Notes: generated by a model from the letters alone, not told the origin. DNA of 64,000 nt from Thermoclostridium caenicola (GCF_900142095.1 NZ_FQZP01000001.1:95093-159092); one strand, 5' to 3'. Shown: positions 1-8,478, counted from the first letter of the stretch. Numbers and translations are program-made.

Positions 1-2
1 CT

Positions 3-784
3 CTGGAAGGGGTACGCTATTTTCTCATCCCCAATTTCAGGAAGTTCTCATGGATGACCCTGGTGGCCGCCATGGGACAAATGTTCTATTCCCTGTCCAT
101 CGCTATGGGTGTTCTATATACATACGGCTCCTATCTCAAAAAAGACGGGGATATCGAGAAAACCAGCAGGCTGGTGGAAGGATTTGATACAGGTGTTTCC
201 ATGCTGGCCGGGCTTATGATCATTCCGGCCGTCTTCGCTTTTTCCGGCGGCAGTGAAGACAGCATCCAATCCGGTCCGTTCCTCATGTTTGTCACGATCC
301 CAAAGGTGTTTGAGAACATGGGGCTTGTGGATATTCCGGGCATCGTGTTCTTCCTGATGGTGCTGTTTGCGGCGCTCACCAGTTCCATCTCCATGATGGA
401 AAGCGGTGTTTCAACCTTTATGGACCAGACAGGATGGTCAAGAGGCAAATGCAGTGTGCTGATGGGCATGATTATGCTCTTGCTTGGCACTGCCTGCGCA
501 CTGGGATATAGCGTCTGGAGTTCCGTCCAGCCATTGGGTATGTCCATCCTGGATCTCTTCGATTTTCTCACCAACTCCATCCTAATGCCCATTGCTGCCC
601 TGAGTACCTGTTTATTGATCATAAAAAAGGCGGGCATCAGGACCGTTGTGGAGGAAATACGTTCATCATCCCGATTCAGGAGCCAAAGGACATATACCTT
701 TTTATACGGTACCTATCCCCCATCATACTGCTTGTGATCCTGCTTAGCTCTATCGCCGCAGCCATGGGGCTCCTGCGGATATAA
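3..784 (+). pseudogene. Sodium:neurotransmitter symporter (NSS) family transporter, 3' part, frameshifted
   Basis: The 5' end lies before the window. The reading frame is open from position 3 and gives the C-terminal half of an NSS (LeuT-fold) Na+-coupled amino-acid transporter: a GQMFYSLSIAMG helix, a TYGSYL loop and several further hydrophobic segments. This frame ends at 737 with a tail that does not resemble the family. From about 704 the next frame reads IRYLSPIILLVILLSS, the expected last membrane helix, and stops at 782-784. Restoring one T in the T5 run at 699-703 joins the two parts. Family assignment is firm; whether the shift is real or a sequencing error is open. Confidence 0.85.
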
Positions 785-827
785 TTGCGATACCCTCTTC
801 CCTTTTTTCACGGGTGTGACACATGAT

Positions 828-862
828 GGGTCGGAGTGGGGTTTGTGCCCTCCTGCCGACCC
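828..862. terminator. Hairpin after the NSS gene
   Basis: GGGTCGG (828-834) pairs with CCGACCC (856-862), with further G/C pairing inside. Only a weak T-rich stretch follows, so this is at best an imperfect intrinsic terminator. The rest of 785-1053 shows no gene. Confidence 0.4.
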
Positions 863-1053
863 AATATGCATTATTTTGACAAAAATCATGCCACATGGAT
901 GACTTATCCCCATACCGGATGTTACAATATGGTTGAGGATAAACGCAAAAAACCTGTCAGACCGAATGACCCAATGAGCCGGCCCACAATACAGGGATGC
1001 TGACAGGTGACCGTGTGATCTACCACAATATGCGTGAAGGGGATGTTGCCGCT

Positions 1054-1464
1054 ATGTTATGGAAAGACCAGTATGAACTTGGCGTCCCTCAGATCGATGC
1101 GCAGCATAAGGAACTGTTCAGGCGCGTTGAATCTTTTCTGCAGGTCTTGCGATCGGGGGGCAACTGGGAAGAAAAAGTGCCGAAACTTAACGAAACACTG
1201 GAATTCATGAAGCGATACGTTGTGGAGCATTTCCACGATGAAGAGGAATACCAGAGAAGCATCAATTATCCCGGATATGAAGCTCATAAACAGATACATA
1301 ACGGTATGGTGATCTATGTGCAGGAGGTTACCAAGCAATATGAAGCGTCCGGCAACAAGGAGGACCTGATGCAGCAGTTTGGCGGAAGACTCCTGGCATG
1401 GCTGATCAACCATGTGGCCGCAGAGGATCAGCGCATTGCGGATTATGCAAAAGGGAGAGGGTGA
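1054..1464 (+). CDS. Bacteriohemerythrin
   Basis: A 136-residue four-helix di-iron O2-binding protein of the hemerythrin family, cytosolic. Iron-ligand motifs occur in the canonical order: IDAQHKEL near the N-terminus, EHFHDEEEY in the middle, HKQIH, then NHVAAEDQR near the C-terminus. ATG 1054 is chosen over an in-frame codon at 997 because AAGGGG lies 11 nt upstream and the family normally begins just before a W-x5-L-G-V-P-Q-I-D segment, as here. In anaerobes such proteins are thought to bind or sense oxygen. The next gene starts 6 nt downstream, so the two are probably co-transcribed and may share a redox-taxis role (inference). Confidence 0.9.
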   Translation: MLWKDQYELGVPQIDAQHKELFRRVESFLQVLRSGGNWEEKVPKLNETLEFMKRYVVEHFHDEEEYQRSINYPGYEAHKQIHNGMVIYVQEVTKQYEASGNKEDLMQQFGGRLLAWLINHVAAEDQRIADYAKGRG

Positions 1465-1470
1465 GCGGAT

Positions 1471-1932
1471 ATGATGGATAAGCTTTACAAAGCCTTTGTC
1501 GACGCGACAAGCCATGTCTTTCAACTGATGCTCAACATACCGGAGATTTCCGCCCATCCGGAAAAAACATTAAAATGTGACGAGGCAGTTGATATCGCCA
1601 TCGGTATTGTGGGTGACCTCCAGGGCGAAGTGGTTTACCGCTTCCCTGTCGCCACATCTCTGAATATGGTTAAAATCATGAGCGGCATGGAGTTTGATGC
1701 GGTAGATGTTTTCGTGACTTCTGCCATATCGGAGGTAGCGAATATCATCAGCGGCAATGTGCTTACCGCCCTTTCGGGTGGGGATTTGCGGTGCGATATC
1801 TTGCCTCCGGTACAGCAAAAGCCCGATGAGGGCAAAGCTTATGAGATAGAATCAAGCTGCTGCATCTGTACGGCAATCGGCGAGATATGCCTGGAAATCC
1901 GGCTGAATCGGGCTTCTCACATGCTTCACTGA
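1471..1932 (+). CDS. CheX-like chemotaxis phosphatase domain protein
   Basis: A 153-residue protein resembling CheC/CheX phosphatases, which dephosphorylate CheY-P. The signature helix is visible as SEVANIISGN, with the conserved E-x2-N pair that inserts into the CheY active site. No second E-x2-N helix is apparent, which fits CheX rather than CheC. It follows the hemerythrin gene with a 6-nt gap and has a GGGAGAGG-like site upstream. No other chemotaxis gene is in the window, so its partner must be elsewhere. Confidence 0.78.
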   Translation: MMDKLYKAFVDATSHVFQLMLNIPEISAHPEKTLKCDEAVDIAIGIVGDLQGEVVYRFPVATSLNMVKIMSGMEFDAVDVFVTSAISEVANIISGNVLTALSGGDLRCDILPPVQQKPDEGKAYEIESSCCICTAIGEICLEIRLNRASHMLH

Positions 1933-1973
1933 CGATTGACAAGAAGTCCGGTTATTGATAAGATAGCATTGAT

Positions 1974-2070
1974 TCTAAAAGGGAGTAGCTGTTAACGATA
2001 AGATCAACACGCTGGAGAAATCCTGGTCTTATCTGCTTTAACCTCTTGTTAAAGTAAGCGAGACTTTTAG
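1974..2070 (+). promoter_or_regulatory. yybP-ykoY (manganese) riboswitch aptamer
   Basis: The leader contains both invariant blocks of the yybP-ykoY class: an AAAGGGAGTAGC-like 5' block (about 1978-1989) and a GCGAGACTTTT 3' block (about 2058-2068). CTAAAAG at 1975-1981 can pair with CTTTTAG at 2064-2070 to close the aptamer (P1). The class binds Mn2+ and commonly controls Mn exporters. The gene downstream is a Gdt1/UPF0016 exporter-domain protein, which independently supports the call. Confidence 0.88.
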
Positions 2071-2108
2071 ATTATCAGAGTATGCCTGATAATCTAAAAG
2101 TCTTTTTT
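2061..2108 (+). terminator. Riboswitch expression-platform terminator
   Basis: AGACTTTTAGATTATCAG (2061-2078) pairs perfectly with 2086-2103 across a 7-nt loop, followed by a T run. Its 5' arm contains the CTTTTAG segment needed for aptamer P1. P1 and the terminator are therefore mutually exclusive: ligand binding should prevent termination, giving Mn2+-induced expression. Confidence 0.92.
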
Positions 2109-2184
2109 ATTGCATAACGCAAAGCGCATCCTGATCGGGTGGAAGAAGAGCAGTTCTTATGGTATGGGGTGAAAAGAGAGAATT

Positions 2185-4035
2185 ATGATTCAGGAAATGA
2201 TCAGGGCATTTTTACTGATTTTTGTCGCGGAGATGGGAGACAAGACCCAAATTTTGGCCATGGCCTTTGCCACGCGTTTCCCAGTGGGAAAAGTCCTGTT
2301 GGGAATAGGCCTGGGAGCATTCCTGAACCATGGCCTGGCAGTCCTTCTGGGCAGTTACCTGTCCCAGCTGGTTCCCATTAACACCATCCAGATGATTGCT
2401 GGAGCCGCGTTTGTTGGGTTTGCCCTTTGGACACTGAAGCCTGAGCCGGAGGAAGACGAAGAAAAGGAAACACGTTTCCAGTTCGGGCCGACAGCCACAG
2501 TAGCCCTGGCTTTCTTCATTGGAGAGCTCGGCGATAAGACCCAGTTGACGGCCATCACCCTGGCCGCCGATGCCGGATATCCCCTGATGATCCTCGCAGG
2601 AACCGTTTCAGGCATGATAGCCACAGGGGCTTTGGGCATCATCATCGGCAAAAAGCTTGGGGACAAGATTCCGGAACTGGGCATCAAATTCCTGGCTGCC
2701 TCCATCTTTATGTTCTTCGGTCTGCAGAAGCTGTATCAGACAGTTCCCGCCCAATACTTAAGCCCTGCCTACGCGGCTCCCTTCCTCTGCATACTGGCCG
2801 CCATAGTCGCCTGGATGGTCTTCCTGCTCGTCCGCAGAAGGCGTGATGGCCTCCGGTCCGATTTTGCAGCCAAAGCAAAAATGCTGCATGACTATTACCT
2901 GCACCTGAAAGACGACCTGGATCAGATTTGCCTGGGTTCGGAGTACTGCTGCTCGTGCGAGGGAGACCAATGTGCTGTCGGCATGTCAAAAGCAATACTC
3001 CAGGCCGCACTGGCTGAGCAGGACAGCCGGGAAGAGTCCCGGAACGACGGGCCAACCCATTGGGACAAGCCTTTCACGAAAGAGGCGGTATTGGATTCCC
3101 TGGTAGATACCTTATGGCTTATCAGCACCATCCGGGATGAAGACCGCCTGACCTCCGCCCACCGCATCCGCAATCAACTGGAAACCATCCTCCTGGGCCG
3201 GGCAATTGAGGAATTCGGAGACCTGGCTTCGTACATCGAATCGGTAAAGGAACGCGACGCCGGGCTGGCCAGGAAGATCGGCGGCATGCTCCGCATGAGA
3301 AAACCTTTTGAAGAACGGTTGCTGAATGTGGGCAACCGGATCAGCAACATCTACCTGGTTGAACTGCAGGAAGGCTATCTGCTGATCGATACCGGTTACC
3401 CGGAGCAATTTGAGCGGTTTGAAAAAGCGCTGAGAAAGAAAAACATTGCGCTGGATGACATCAAGTACATTTTCATAACCCATGCCCATGACGACCATGT
3501 CGGTTTCCTGAACCGGCTGCTGGAAAGAACCCATGCGAAGGTCATCCTCCATCCCGAAACCATCGGGCGGATGGAGGCAGGACAAAACGCCTTCAGGGGC
3601 GGTTGCAGCAGCAGGCTGGCATGGTTCTTCTGCCAGCTGATGAAGCTCTTTGGCAAGGGAGATCACCGCTTCGAGCCGGTGGAGGCCTCTGACCGCTACA
3701 TTCCGGTAACGGGGAACACGCAGCAGGAAATAGAAAAAATGCTTTCGGCAAGGATTGTTTTCCTCCCGGGCCATACGGCCGATTCCATTGGCCTTCTGTT
3801 CGACAGCAAAGCGCTGTTCTGCGGCGATGCGGCCATGAACGGCTTCCCAAGCCGAAACCATGTAATCATCTGGATAGAGGATTTGGATGCCTACAAGGCC
3901 TCATGGGAAAAGATGACGGAAATGAATTTTCAGAAGGTATACCCCTCCCATGGAAAGCCTTTTGCGAAAGAGGAACTAGTCAGGCATACCGAAAGGCTTG
4001 AGAAAATCCGCCTCTACCCCTTAAGACATGCATAA
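2185..4035 (+). CDS. Gdt1/UPF0016 Mn2+ exporter domain fused to a metallo-beta-lactamase-fold domain
   Basis: A single 616-residue frame. Residues 1 to about 215 are a complete UPF0016 (TMEM165/Gdt1, MneA-like) cation exporter, with the two hallmark motifs E16-M-G-D-K-T and E114-L-G-D-K-T, each in a hydrophobic repeat. Residues about 220-385 form a soluble mostly helical linker with a cysteine group (C249, C255, C256, C258, C263). Residues about 390-616 are a metallo-beta-lactamase-fold hydrolase: T432-H-A-H-D-D-H438, GHT around 529-531, D548 and a late SHG. The exporter part should be in the membrane and the hydrolase on one face. The Mn riboswitch lies directly upstream. Fusion of these two families is not an arrangement I recognise; the hydrolase substrate is unknown. 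Confidence 0.9.
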   Translation: MIQEMIRAFLLIFVAEMGDKTQILAMAFATRFPVGKVLLGIGLGAFLNHGLAVLLGSYLSQLVPINTIQMIAGAAFVGFALWTLKPEPEEDEEKETRFQFGPTATVALAFFIGELGDKTQLTAITLAADAGYPLMILAGTVSGMIATGALGIIIGKKLGDKIPELGIKFLAASIFMFFGLQKLYQTVPAQYLSPAYAAPFLCILAAIVAWMVFLLVRRRRDGLRSDFAAKAKMLHDYYLHLKDDLDQICLGSEYCCSCEGDQCAVGMSKAILQAALAEQDSREESRNDGPTHWDKPFTKEAVLDSLVDTLWLISTIRDEDRLTSAHRIRNQLETILLGRAIEEFGDLASYIESVKERDAGLARKIGGMLRMRKPFEERLLNVGNRISNIYLVELQEGYLLIDTGYPEQFERFEKALRKKNIALDDIKYIFITHAHDDHVGFLNRLLERTHAKVILHPETIGRMEAGQNAFRGGCSSRLAWFFCQLMKLFGKGDHRFEPVEASDRYIPVTGNTQQEIEKMLSARIVFLPGHTADSIGLLFDSKALFCGDAAMNGFPSRNHVIIWIEDLDAYKASWEKMTEMNFQKVYPSHGKPFAKEELVRHTERLEKIRLYPLRHA

Positions 4036-4209
4036 AAACGCTTTATCTGGGGCTCCACTGACCGGATACATCCGCGATGGATGATGGATCGGATGAAAGA
4101 ACGGATTCAGGATGCTGAGCTGATTGTATTGGAGAATATCGGCCATCTGCCACACGAGGAAGCGTGCGAGCCATTCAACCGGTATGCCCTGGATTTTCTG
4201 ACCAGATAG
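4036..4209 (+). pseudogene. Alpha/beta-hydrolase C-terminal remnant
   Basis: Immediately after the stop at 4033-4035, and in the same frame, the DNA encodes FIWGSTDRIHPRW, an intermediate stretch, then LENIGHLPHEEACEPFNRYA and a stop at 4207-4209. This is the C-terminal quarter of an alpha/beta hydrolase, including the acid-residue loop (GSTD) and the catalytic-histidine loop (IGHLPH). There is no start codon or ribosome binding site, and the rest of the fold is missing. It looks like the tail of a gene otherwise deleted. Confidence 0.7.
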
Positions 4210-4260
4210 GCAACGTTTCCCTGTTGCACACTGAAAAACCGCTCTTTTCCCTTTGTTTTA

Positions 4261-4289
4261 TTGACTTAATTCCATATCGTGTCTATAAT
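4261..4289 (+). promoter_or_regulatory. SigA-type promoter for the NERD gene
   Basis: TTGACT (4261-4266), 17 nt, TATAAT (4284-4289). It lies about 160 nt before the NERD-domain gene at 4451. No other gene is visible in 4210-4450. Confidence 0.75.
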
Positions 4290-4450
4290 TCTGACTGTAC
4301 CACTGTTTTCAGCAAAAAACGATATGGCTTGTATGCGAGCAAAGTCTTCCTGGCAGGATCTGTCCGAAACGCTTACAGGGTACAGCATACTGAAAGGGAG
4401 CAGGTTTTACCGGAGGACTTTTTTACTTCAGGTAAGGGTGGGACAGCAGG

Positions 4451-5335
4451 ATGATACTGAACAAGATCCGGATATTTTTTAGTCGCATCATTGATTTCTT
4501 CTTGGAGTATCCCCTCGTTCTTTTCTTCATCATTATGATCATCGGCCTATACTATTTTGTATCTCAAATCCAACTGGCCATACGGCAACGGGCCGTCATG
4601 CGCAAACCCAGCAATGAAACCGTCCAGGCCTTTATAGCCCAGGTTAAAAGAACCATCATCAATAACCATCCAAGATCCTGGAATTCCCTCAGGCAAGCCT
4701 ATTATGCCGTAAAAGACGCAGAGAATGTCGATTTTGAGCTCAGGCTCAAACTCTGTGAGGTTCTTCAGAAGAAGGGGGTTAACGGGGTTCATCCTCCCAG
4801 GCAGCCACATTACCTTCAGAATGAGGAAAAAATAAAGCAGGCAGGACAGGAAGGCGAAAAGAAGGTTGCCTACGCATTAAAGTGGCTCGACCGGAACAGG
4901 TTTAAGGTATTTGCCAATATCAGGCTGTCCGATGGCGGAGAAGCCCAGGAATTTGACAGCATTGTCATCGGAGATAAGGCAGTCTTCAATATAGAAATAA
5001 AGAACTACACAGGAAACCTGACAATCGACCAGGAAGGCAACTGGTACCGGGTTGTAAACGGACACAAAACCGGCATGGAAAACCCCGTCTTCCAGGTTAA
5101 GCGGCATCACAAAGTCCTGAATAATATACTGGAAGGCAAAATCCCCATTGTGGATCTGATAGTCTGGGCAAACATAGAAAGTGTGATAGAAGGTGCCCAA
5201 TACTCCCTTGTTAAGGTCATCAAGGTCGATCAGCTGACCCACTTTATAGAAAACTATGATGAGGGCCGGAGTCTTTCAAAGGAAGAAACAGCGTTTGCGA
5301 TAAGCAGGATACAGAGCAGCATGCAAAAATCATGA
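4451..5335 (+). CDS. Membrane-anchored NERD (nuclease-related) domain protein
   Basis: A 294-residue protein. Residues about 13-40 form one hydrophobic anchor, followed by a charged region of about 95 residues and then a NERD domain. Recognisable parts of the domain are GEKKVAYAL, the acidic/beta core EFDSIVIG and FNIEIKNYTG, and NPVFQVKRHHKVL. NERD domains belong to the restriction-endonuclease-like fold; the D and E-x-K residues are present, so nuclease activity is possible but unproven. The gene has its own promoter and a terminator, so it is monocistronic. Biological role unknown. Confidence 0.85.
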   Translation: MILNKIRIFFSRIIDFFLEYPLVLFFIIMIIGLYYFVSQIQLAIRQRAVMRKPSNETVQAFIAQVKRTIINNHPRSWNSLRQAYYAVKDAENVDFELRLKLCEVLQKKGVNGVHPPRQPHYLQNEEKIKQAGQEGEKKVAYALKWLDRNRFKVFANIRLSDGGEAQEFDSIVIGDKAVFNIEIKNYTGNLTIDQEGNWYRVVNGHKTGMENPVFQVKRHHKVLNNILEGKIPIVDLIVWANIESVIEGAQYSLVKVIKVDQLTHFIENYDEGRSLSKEETAFAISRIQSSMQKS

Positions 5336-5374
5336 GCCGGTGAAATCCGGTCTGCGCATCTGCCACGATAATAT

Positions 5375-5410
5375 AAATCTCAAGGACTACTTATGCCTTG
5401 AGATTTTTTT
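5375..5410 (+). terminator. Intrinsic terminator of the NERD gene
   Basis: AAATCTCAAGG (5375-5385) pairs with CCTTGAGATTT (5396-5406), and the pairing runs into a T7 stretch. Confidence 0.9.
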
Positions 5411-5464
5411 ATAATCTCCTGTAAGGTTTTTTCTTCTGCATGTCTTAATATGGGCGGTGATAAA

Positions 5465-5600
5465 GTGGCAGAAATCGAGGATATTTGCCACCACTACTTT
5501 AAGGACGTTTACTTGTTCCTGTTCTGCCGGACATGTTCTCAGAAGCAATGGCATTTATGTCGGAGGGCTTGCGGTATCCTGCCGTTAAAAAACCGGGTTA
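5465..5600 (+). pseudogene. Remnant beginning like an ECF-type sigma factor
   Basis: A GTG at 5465 preceded by GGGCGGTGAT opens a frame reading VAEIEDICHHYFKDVYLFL, closely like the first residues of sigma-70-family (ECF) factors. The match then ends abruptly in Cys-rich, non-family sequence. In another frame, 5521-5590 reads a plausible but unrelated tail ending PAVKKPG. This looks like decayed or rearranged coding DNA. Identification rests on about 20 codons, so it is tentative. Confidence 0.35.
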
Positions 5601-5698
5601 ACCGCCCGGAATAGCGGGTATTATCAATAGAAGGGTGTCATAGATTATGTTCAGACGACCAGCCCTGGAATCCATCAAGCGAAGGAGGATATGATGAC

Positions 5699-6444
5699 GT
5701 GCTGAACGAAACAATAAAAAACCAACTTGCCCATCGTACCATTCGGGAGTTCAAGGCCCAAAAAATACCCGAAGAGGTTTTTGCGCAATTGATGGAAGTG
5801 GCAAGGCGCACCGCCACATCGGTGGGCATGCAGGCCTGCTCCATCATCCGTGTCGTGGATCAGGAACTTAAAAACCAGATTGCCGGGATCTGCACCCAGG
5901 AATATGTGGCACGGGCTCCGGAGCTTCTCATATTCATCGTGGACCAGTACAGGAACAGCCAAATCGCAAAGGAAAAGGGTTACCAGGCGGAAACCGCAAA
6001 AGACATGGATCGGTTCTTCCAATCCTTCACCGATGCGTGCCTGATGGCCCAGAATGTGGTAAACGCCGCAGAATCCCTGGGTTTAGGAACCGTCTACCTG
6101 GGAAGCATCCTCAACGATTCTGAGAAAATCTCAAATTGCCCCAGTTAACCTTCCCGGTTCTGGGTCTGGGCATAGGCTATCCCAACCAGAATCCGCAGCT
6201 CAAGCCCAGGATGGAGATGAGGCTGAGAGTGTTTGAAAATGCCTATGCCACATTTGAAAACTATCTTGATGAGATCAAGACCTACGATGAGGAAATGCGT
6301 ACTTACTATGATTTACGAGATCCCGGAAGGCCCATGGACAGTTTCAGCAACCAGGTGGTGGCAAGGTTCAGCCAGGCCAATCCCAGGCGCCAGGAAATAC
6401 TGAATATTATCCGCAAACAGGGCTTTAATCTTAACATAAAATAG
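5699..6444 (+). pseudogene. Nitroreductase-family NAD(P)H oxidoreductase, frameshifted
   Basis: The N-terminal part starts at GTG 5699 behind AAGGAGG (5682-5688) and has the family features: HRTIREFKAQKIPEEV, then SLGLGTVYLGSILND. The frame stops at 6146-6148. The next frame picks up at about 6133 with KLPQLTFPVLGLGIGYPNQ, the FMN-binding region of NfrA-like enzymes, and runs to 6444. At the join the usual spacing is several residues short, so there is a small deletion plus a frame change around 6128-6135, not a simple one-base slip. The intact enzyme would reduce flavins or nitro compounds; as written the product is truncated before the C-terminal half. Confidence 0.82.
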
Positions 6445-6622
6445 AAAGAACTCCAGGTTATTTTGGGCAAAGTCCCGGACAGCATTGGGCTTTGTTATGC
6501 AATATCCCGTCCCATGCTTCCGGGTCTTTGCTTTTTGAGAAAATGTTAAGGCGGGACGCAGGATCCCGGGATTCGTGGGCAAAGCTTTATGTAAGCAAAC
6601 CTAATGAGAAAAGAGGGAATGC

Positions 6623-7474
6623 ATGATAACTTTTAAAAGATGTACGGAAGCAAATGAAGATGCCATATACCAGGCCTTTCGGACCGGCTTTTCCGACTAT
6701 ATTCTGAAGATCGATATGCCGATGGATTTATTCCTGAAACATTTTTTGGGTCCGGAAGGAAATAGCCTTGAGTATTCAGTTATTGCCTTTGATGGAGAAA
6801 AGCCCATTGGACTTAATTTAGGCGGGATCAGGGAGTTTGACGGTCTGATAACCCTTCGCTGCGGCGCACTCTGCGTTCATCCGGACTACAGGGGAACCGG
6901 AGTCAGCACCCGGTTATTTGAGCTTCACAGGGAAATCGCTTTGGAGAACCATTGCCGACAGATGTACCTGGAAGTCATCGCTGGCAACGACAGGGCCATA
7001 AGGTTCTATGAGAAAATGGGCTATGAAAAGGTATACGATTTGGTATACTACTCCCACGACAATCCCGCGGAAATCCATGGCACCCTGCCATCCGATCTGA
7101 AGGTCAGGCGAATAGGCCATGAGGATTTGATCAGCTTGAGCGAGAAAATCCCGGACATCCATATCAACTGGCAGAACAGCTTCGATTATATTCGACACAT
7201 TGACGGCCAGATCCATTATGGCGTATTCCGCGATGCAAGGCTGGTAGGAGCACTCAGCATGCATCCTTCCGGGAGAATCAATTTTCTCTGGGTGGAATCC
7301 GGATTCCGAAACAGGGGTATAGCCAAAGGGCTCATCAATCATGCGGCCGGGGAGCTTCATCCTAAGAAGCTGGCCATCAGTTTTTCCGGCAATGCAAAGC
7401 TGATGGGGTTTGTCAAGCGCTTAAACTTCAAAAAAGACGCCCTCTCTCAACATGAGATGTATATGTTCCTGTGA
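6623..7474 (+). CDS. GNAT-family N-acetyltransferase (two-domain)
   Basis: A 283-residue protein starting at ATG 6623 behind AGAGGG. The N-terminal GNAT domain contains the acetyl-CoA pyrophosphate loop in VHPDYRGTGVSTRLF and the terminal NDRAIRFYEKMGY motif. A second, weaker GNAT-like half follows (SGFRNRGIAKGLINHA, then FVKRLNF). The substrate cannot be predicted. It is flanked by a broken nitroreductase and a convergent hydrolase gene 30 nt away. Confidence 0.88.
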   Translation: MITFKRCTEANEDAIYQAFRTGFSDYILKIDMPMDLFLKHFLGPEGNSLEYSVIAFDGEKPIGLNLGGIREFDGLITLRCGALCVHPDYRGTGVSTRLFELHREIALENHCRQMYLEVIAGNDRAIRFYEKMGYEKVYDLVYYSHDNPAEIHGTLPSDLKVRRIGHEDLISLSEKIPDIHINWQNSFDYIRHIDGQIHYGVFRDARLVGALSMHPSGRINFLWVESGFRNRGIAKGLINHAAGELHPKKLAISFSGNAKLMGFVKRLNFKKDALSQHEMYMFL

Positions 7475-7503
7475 GAGCAGATGCCGGCAGGTTAGGCAAA
7501 GGG

Positions 7504-8349
7504 TCATCCGCCGGCACATGGGTTCATCTCATATTCGCTTACCCTGTCAAGCCACTCGATGACCAGTGCATGCATCAGTTCAGGCTGTTCGATCTGCAGA
7601 TTATGCCCCGCTCTGTCCAGGACGGCAAAGGTCGCCCTCGGGTAATTGTCAAGGATATTCCAGGCATCCTTGTATCCCACGAAGGAATCCTGACGTCCCA
7701 TAAGGAAAAGCGTGGGCTTGCAGAATTTTTCGGGCAGCCTGTCGCAATCAAAGGAAAAGACACATTCACTGTTCAGGATGCTGCCGAGGAAAACCCTGTC
7801 CCCCAGGGCAAGACCGGGCAGGATATCATCCCTGTATCTTTTCCATACCTTTCTTGACAGCACCACATTCACGGAAGCAAACGCATGTGCCTCATCGTGC
7901 CCAAGCTCCCGCATCAATGCTTCATCCCTGCTCAACACGACATGTTCGGATACCTGGTGCTCATGATGATTGGTCAGAATTGCCGGGCACAGCAGAAACA
8001 GCCCGTCAATCCGTTCGGGCATTCTGTACACCAGTCCTCTGGCCAGTAATCCCCCATAGGATTCACCCGCAAGGAGGAAGTTCTCGTTTGGAATGATGGT
8101 GTCCATGAACGCGGTGATGATATCCAGCATGATGTCTGAATTTCTGATCCAGGCCGCACTTTCGGATCGGCCCATGCCGGGCAAGTCCAGGTAGATTCTT
8201 TTGTAACCTTCCCTTTTCTGAAATATCGGCTCCATGCAGCCAGACATCAGCCTGTGGTCGACACCATATCCGTGCAAAAGCAAGATTGGCTTTCCGTCCC
8301 CCCTAACCTCATAATGAATTGACAATCCCTTAATCGTGCATTGCATCAT
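7504..8349 (-). CDS. Alpha/beta-fold hydrolase
   Basis: About 281 residues, a typical single-domain soluble alpha/beta hydrolase. It shows the oxyanion-hole segment LLLHGYG, the nucleophile elbow GESYGG, the acid loop MGRQDSF and the catalytic histidine in DRAGHNLQ. The start is set at the tandem ATGs (8349 or 8346) behind AGGAGG; an in-frame upstream extension to 8424 would cross that site and lie within the promoter region. Expression is probably controlled through a 20-bp palindrome in its promoter. Substrate unknown. Confidence 0.9.
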   Translation of the reverse strand: MMQCTIKGLSIHYEVRGDGKPILLLHGYGVDHRLMSGCMEPIFQKREGYKRIYLDLPGMGRSESAAWIRNSDIMLDIITAFMDTIIPNENFLLAGESYGGLLARGLVYRMPERIDGLFLLCPAILTNHHEHQVSEHVVLSRDEALMRELGHDEAHAFASVNVVLSRKVWKRYRDDILPGLALGDRVFLGSILNSECVFSFDCDRLPEKFCKPTLFLMGRQDSFVGYKDAWNILDNYPRATFAVLDRAGHNLQIEQPELMHALVIEWLDRVSEYEMNPCAGG

Positions 8350-8432
8350 GGGTTCCTCCTCATATACCGCCCGTCTGATTTCATGCGGCAGGCCTGTTCT
8401 TATATATTTAGAAAAAAATCCCATCCTGTTTC

Positions 8433-8461
8433 ATTATAGTTTGATATCAAACTATTGTCAA
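8433..8461 (-). promoter_or_regulatory. Promoter with a perfect palindromic operator, for the alpha/beta hydrolase
   Basis: On the minus strand TTGACA (8461-8456), 17 nt, TATAAT (8438-8433) form a consensus promoter. The spacer plus the first -10 bases are the perfect palindrome ATAGTTTGATATCAAACTAT (8436-8455). A repressor bound here would block polymerase; the pattern suits MarR/TetR-type dimers. No such regulator gene is next to it. Confidence 0.85.
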
Positions 8462-8478
8462 GTCCTTGATTCATCAGG

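Noticed and set aside
2185..4209. Three-domain protein through stop-codon readthrough
   Set aside because: The TAA is clear and the downstream hydrolase piece lacks most of its fold, so a remnant is more likely.
4164..4454. 96-codon frame between the hydrolase remnant and the NERD gene
   Set aside because: It crosses a consensus promoter, has no ribosome site and its translation resembles no protein.
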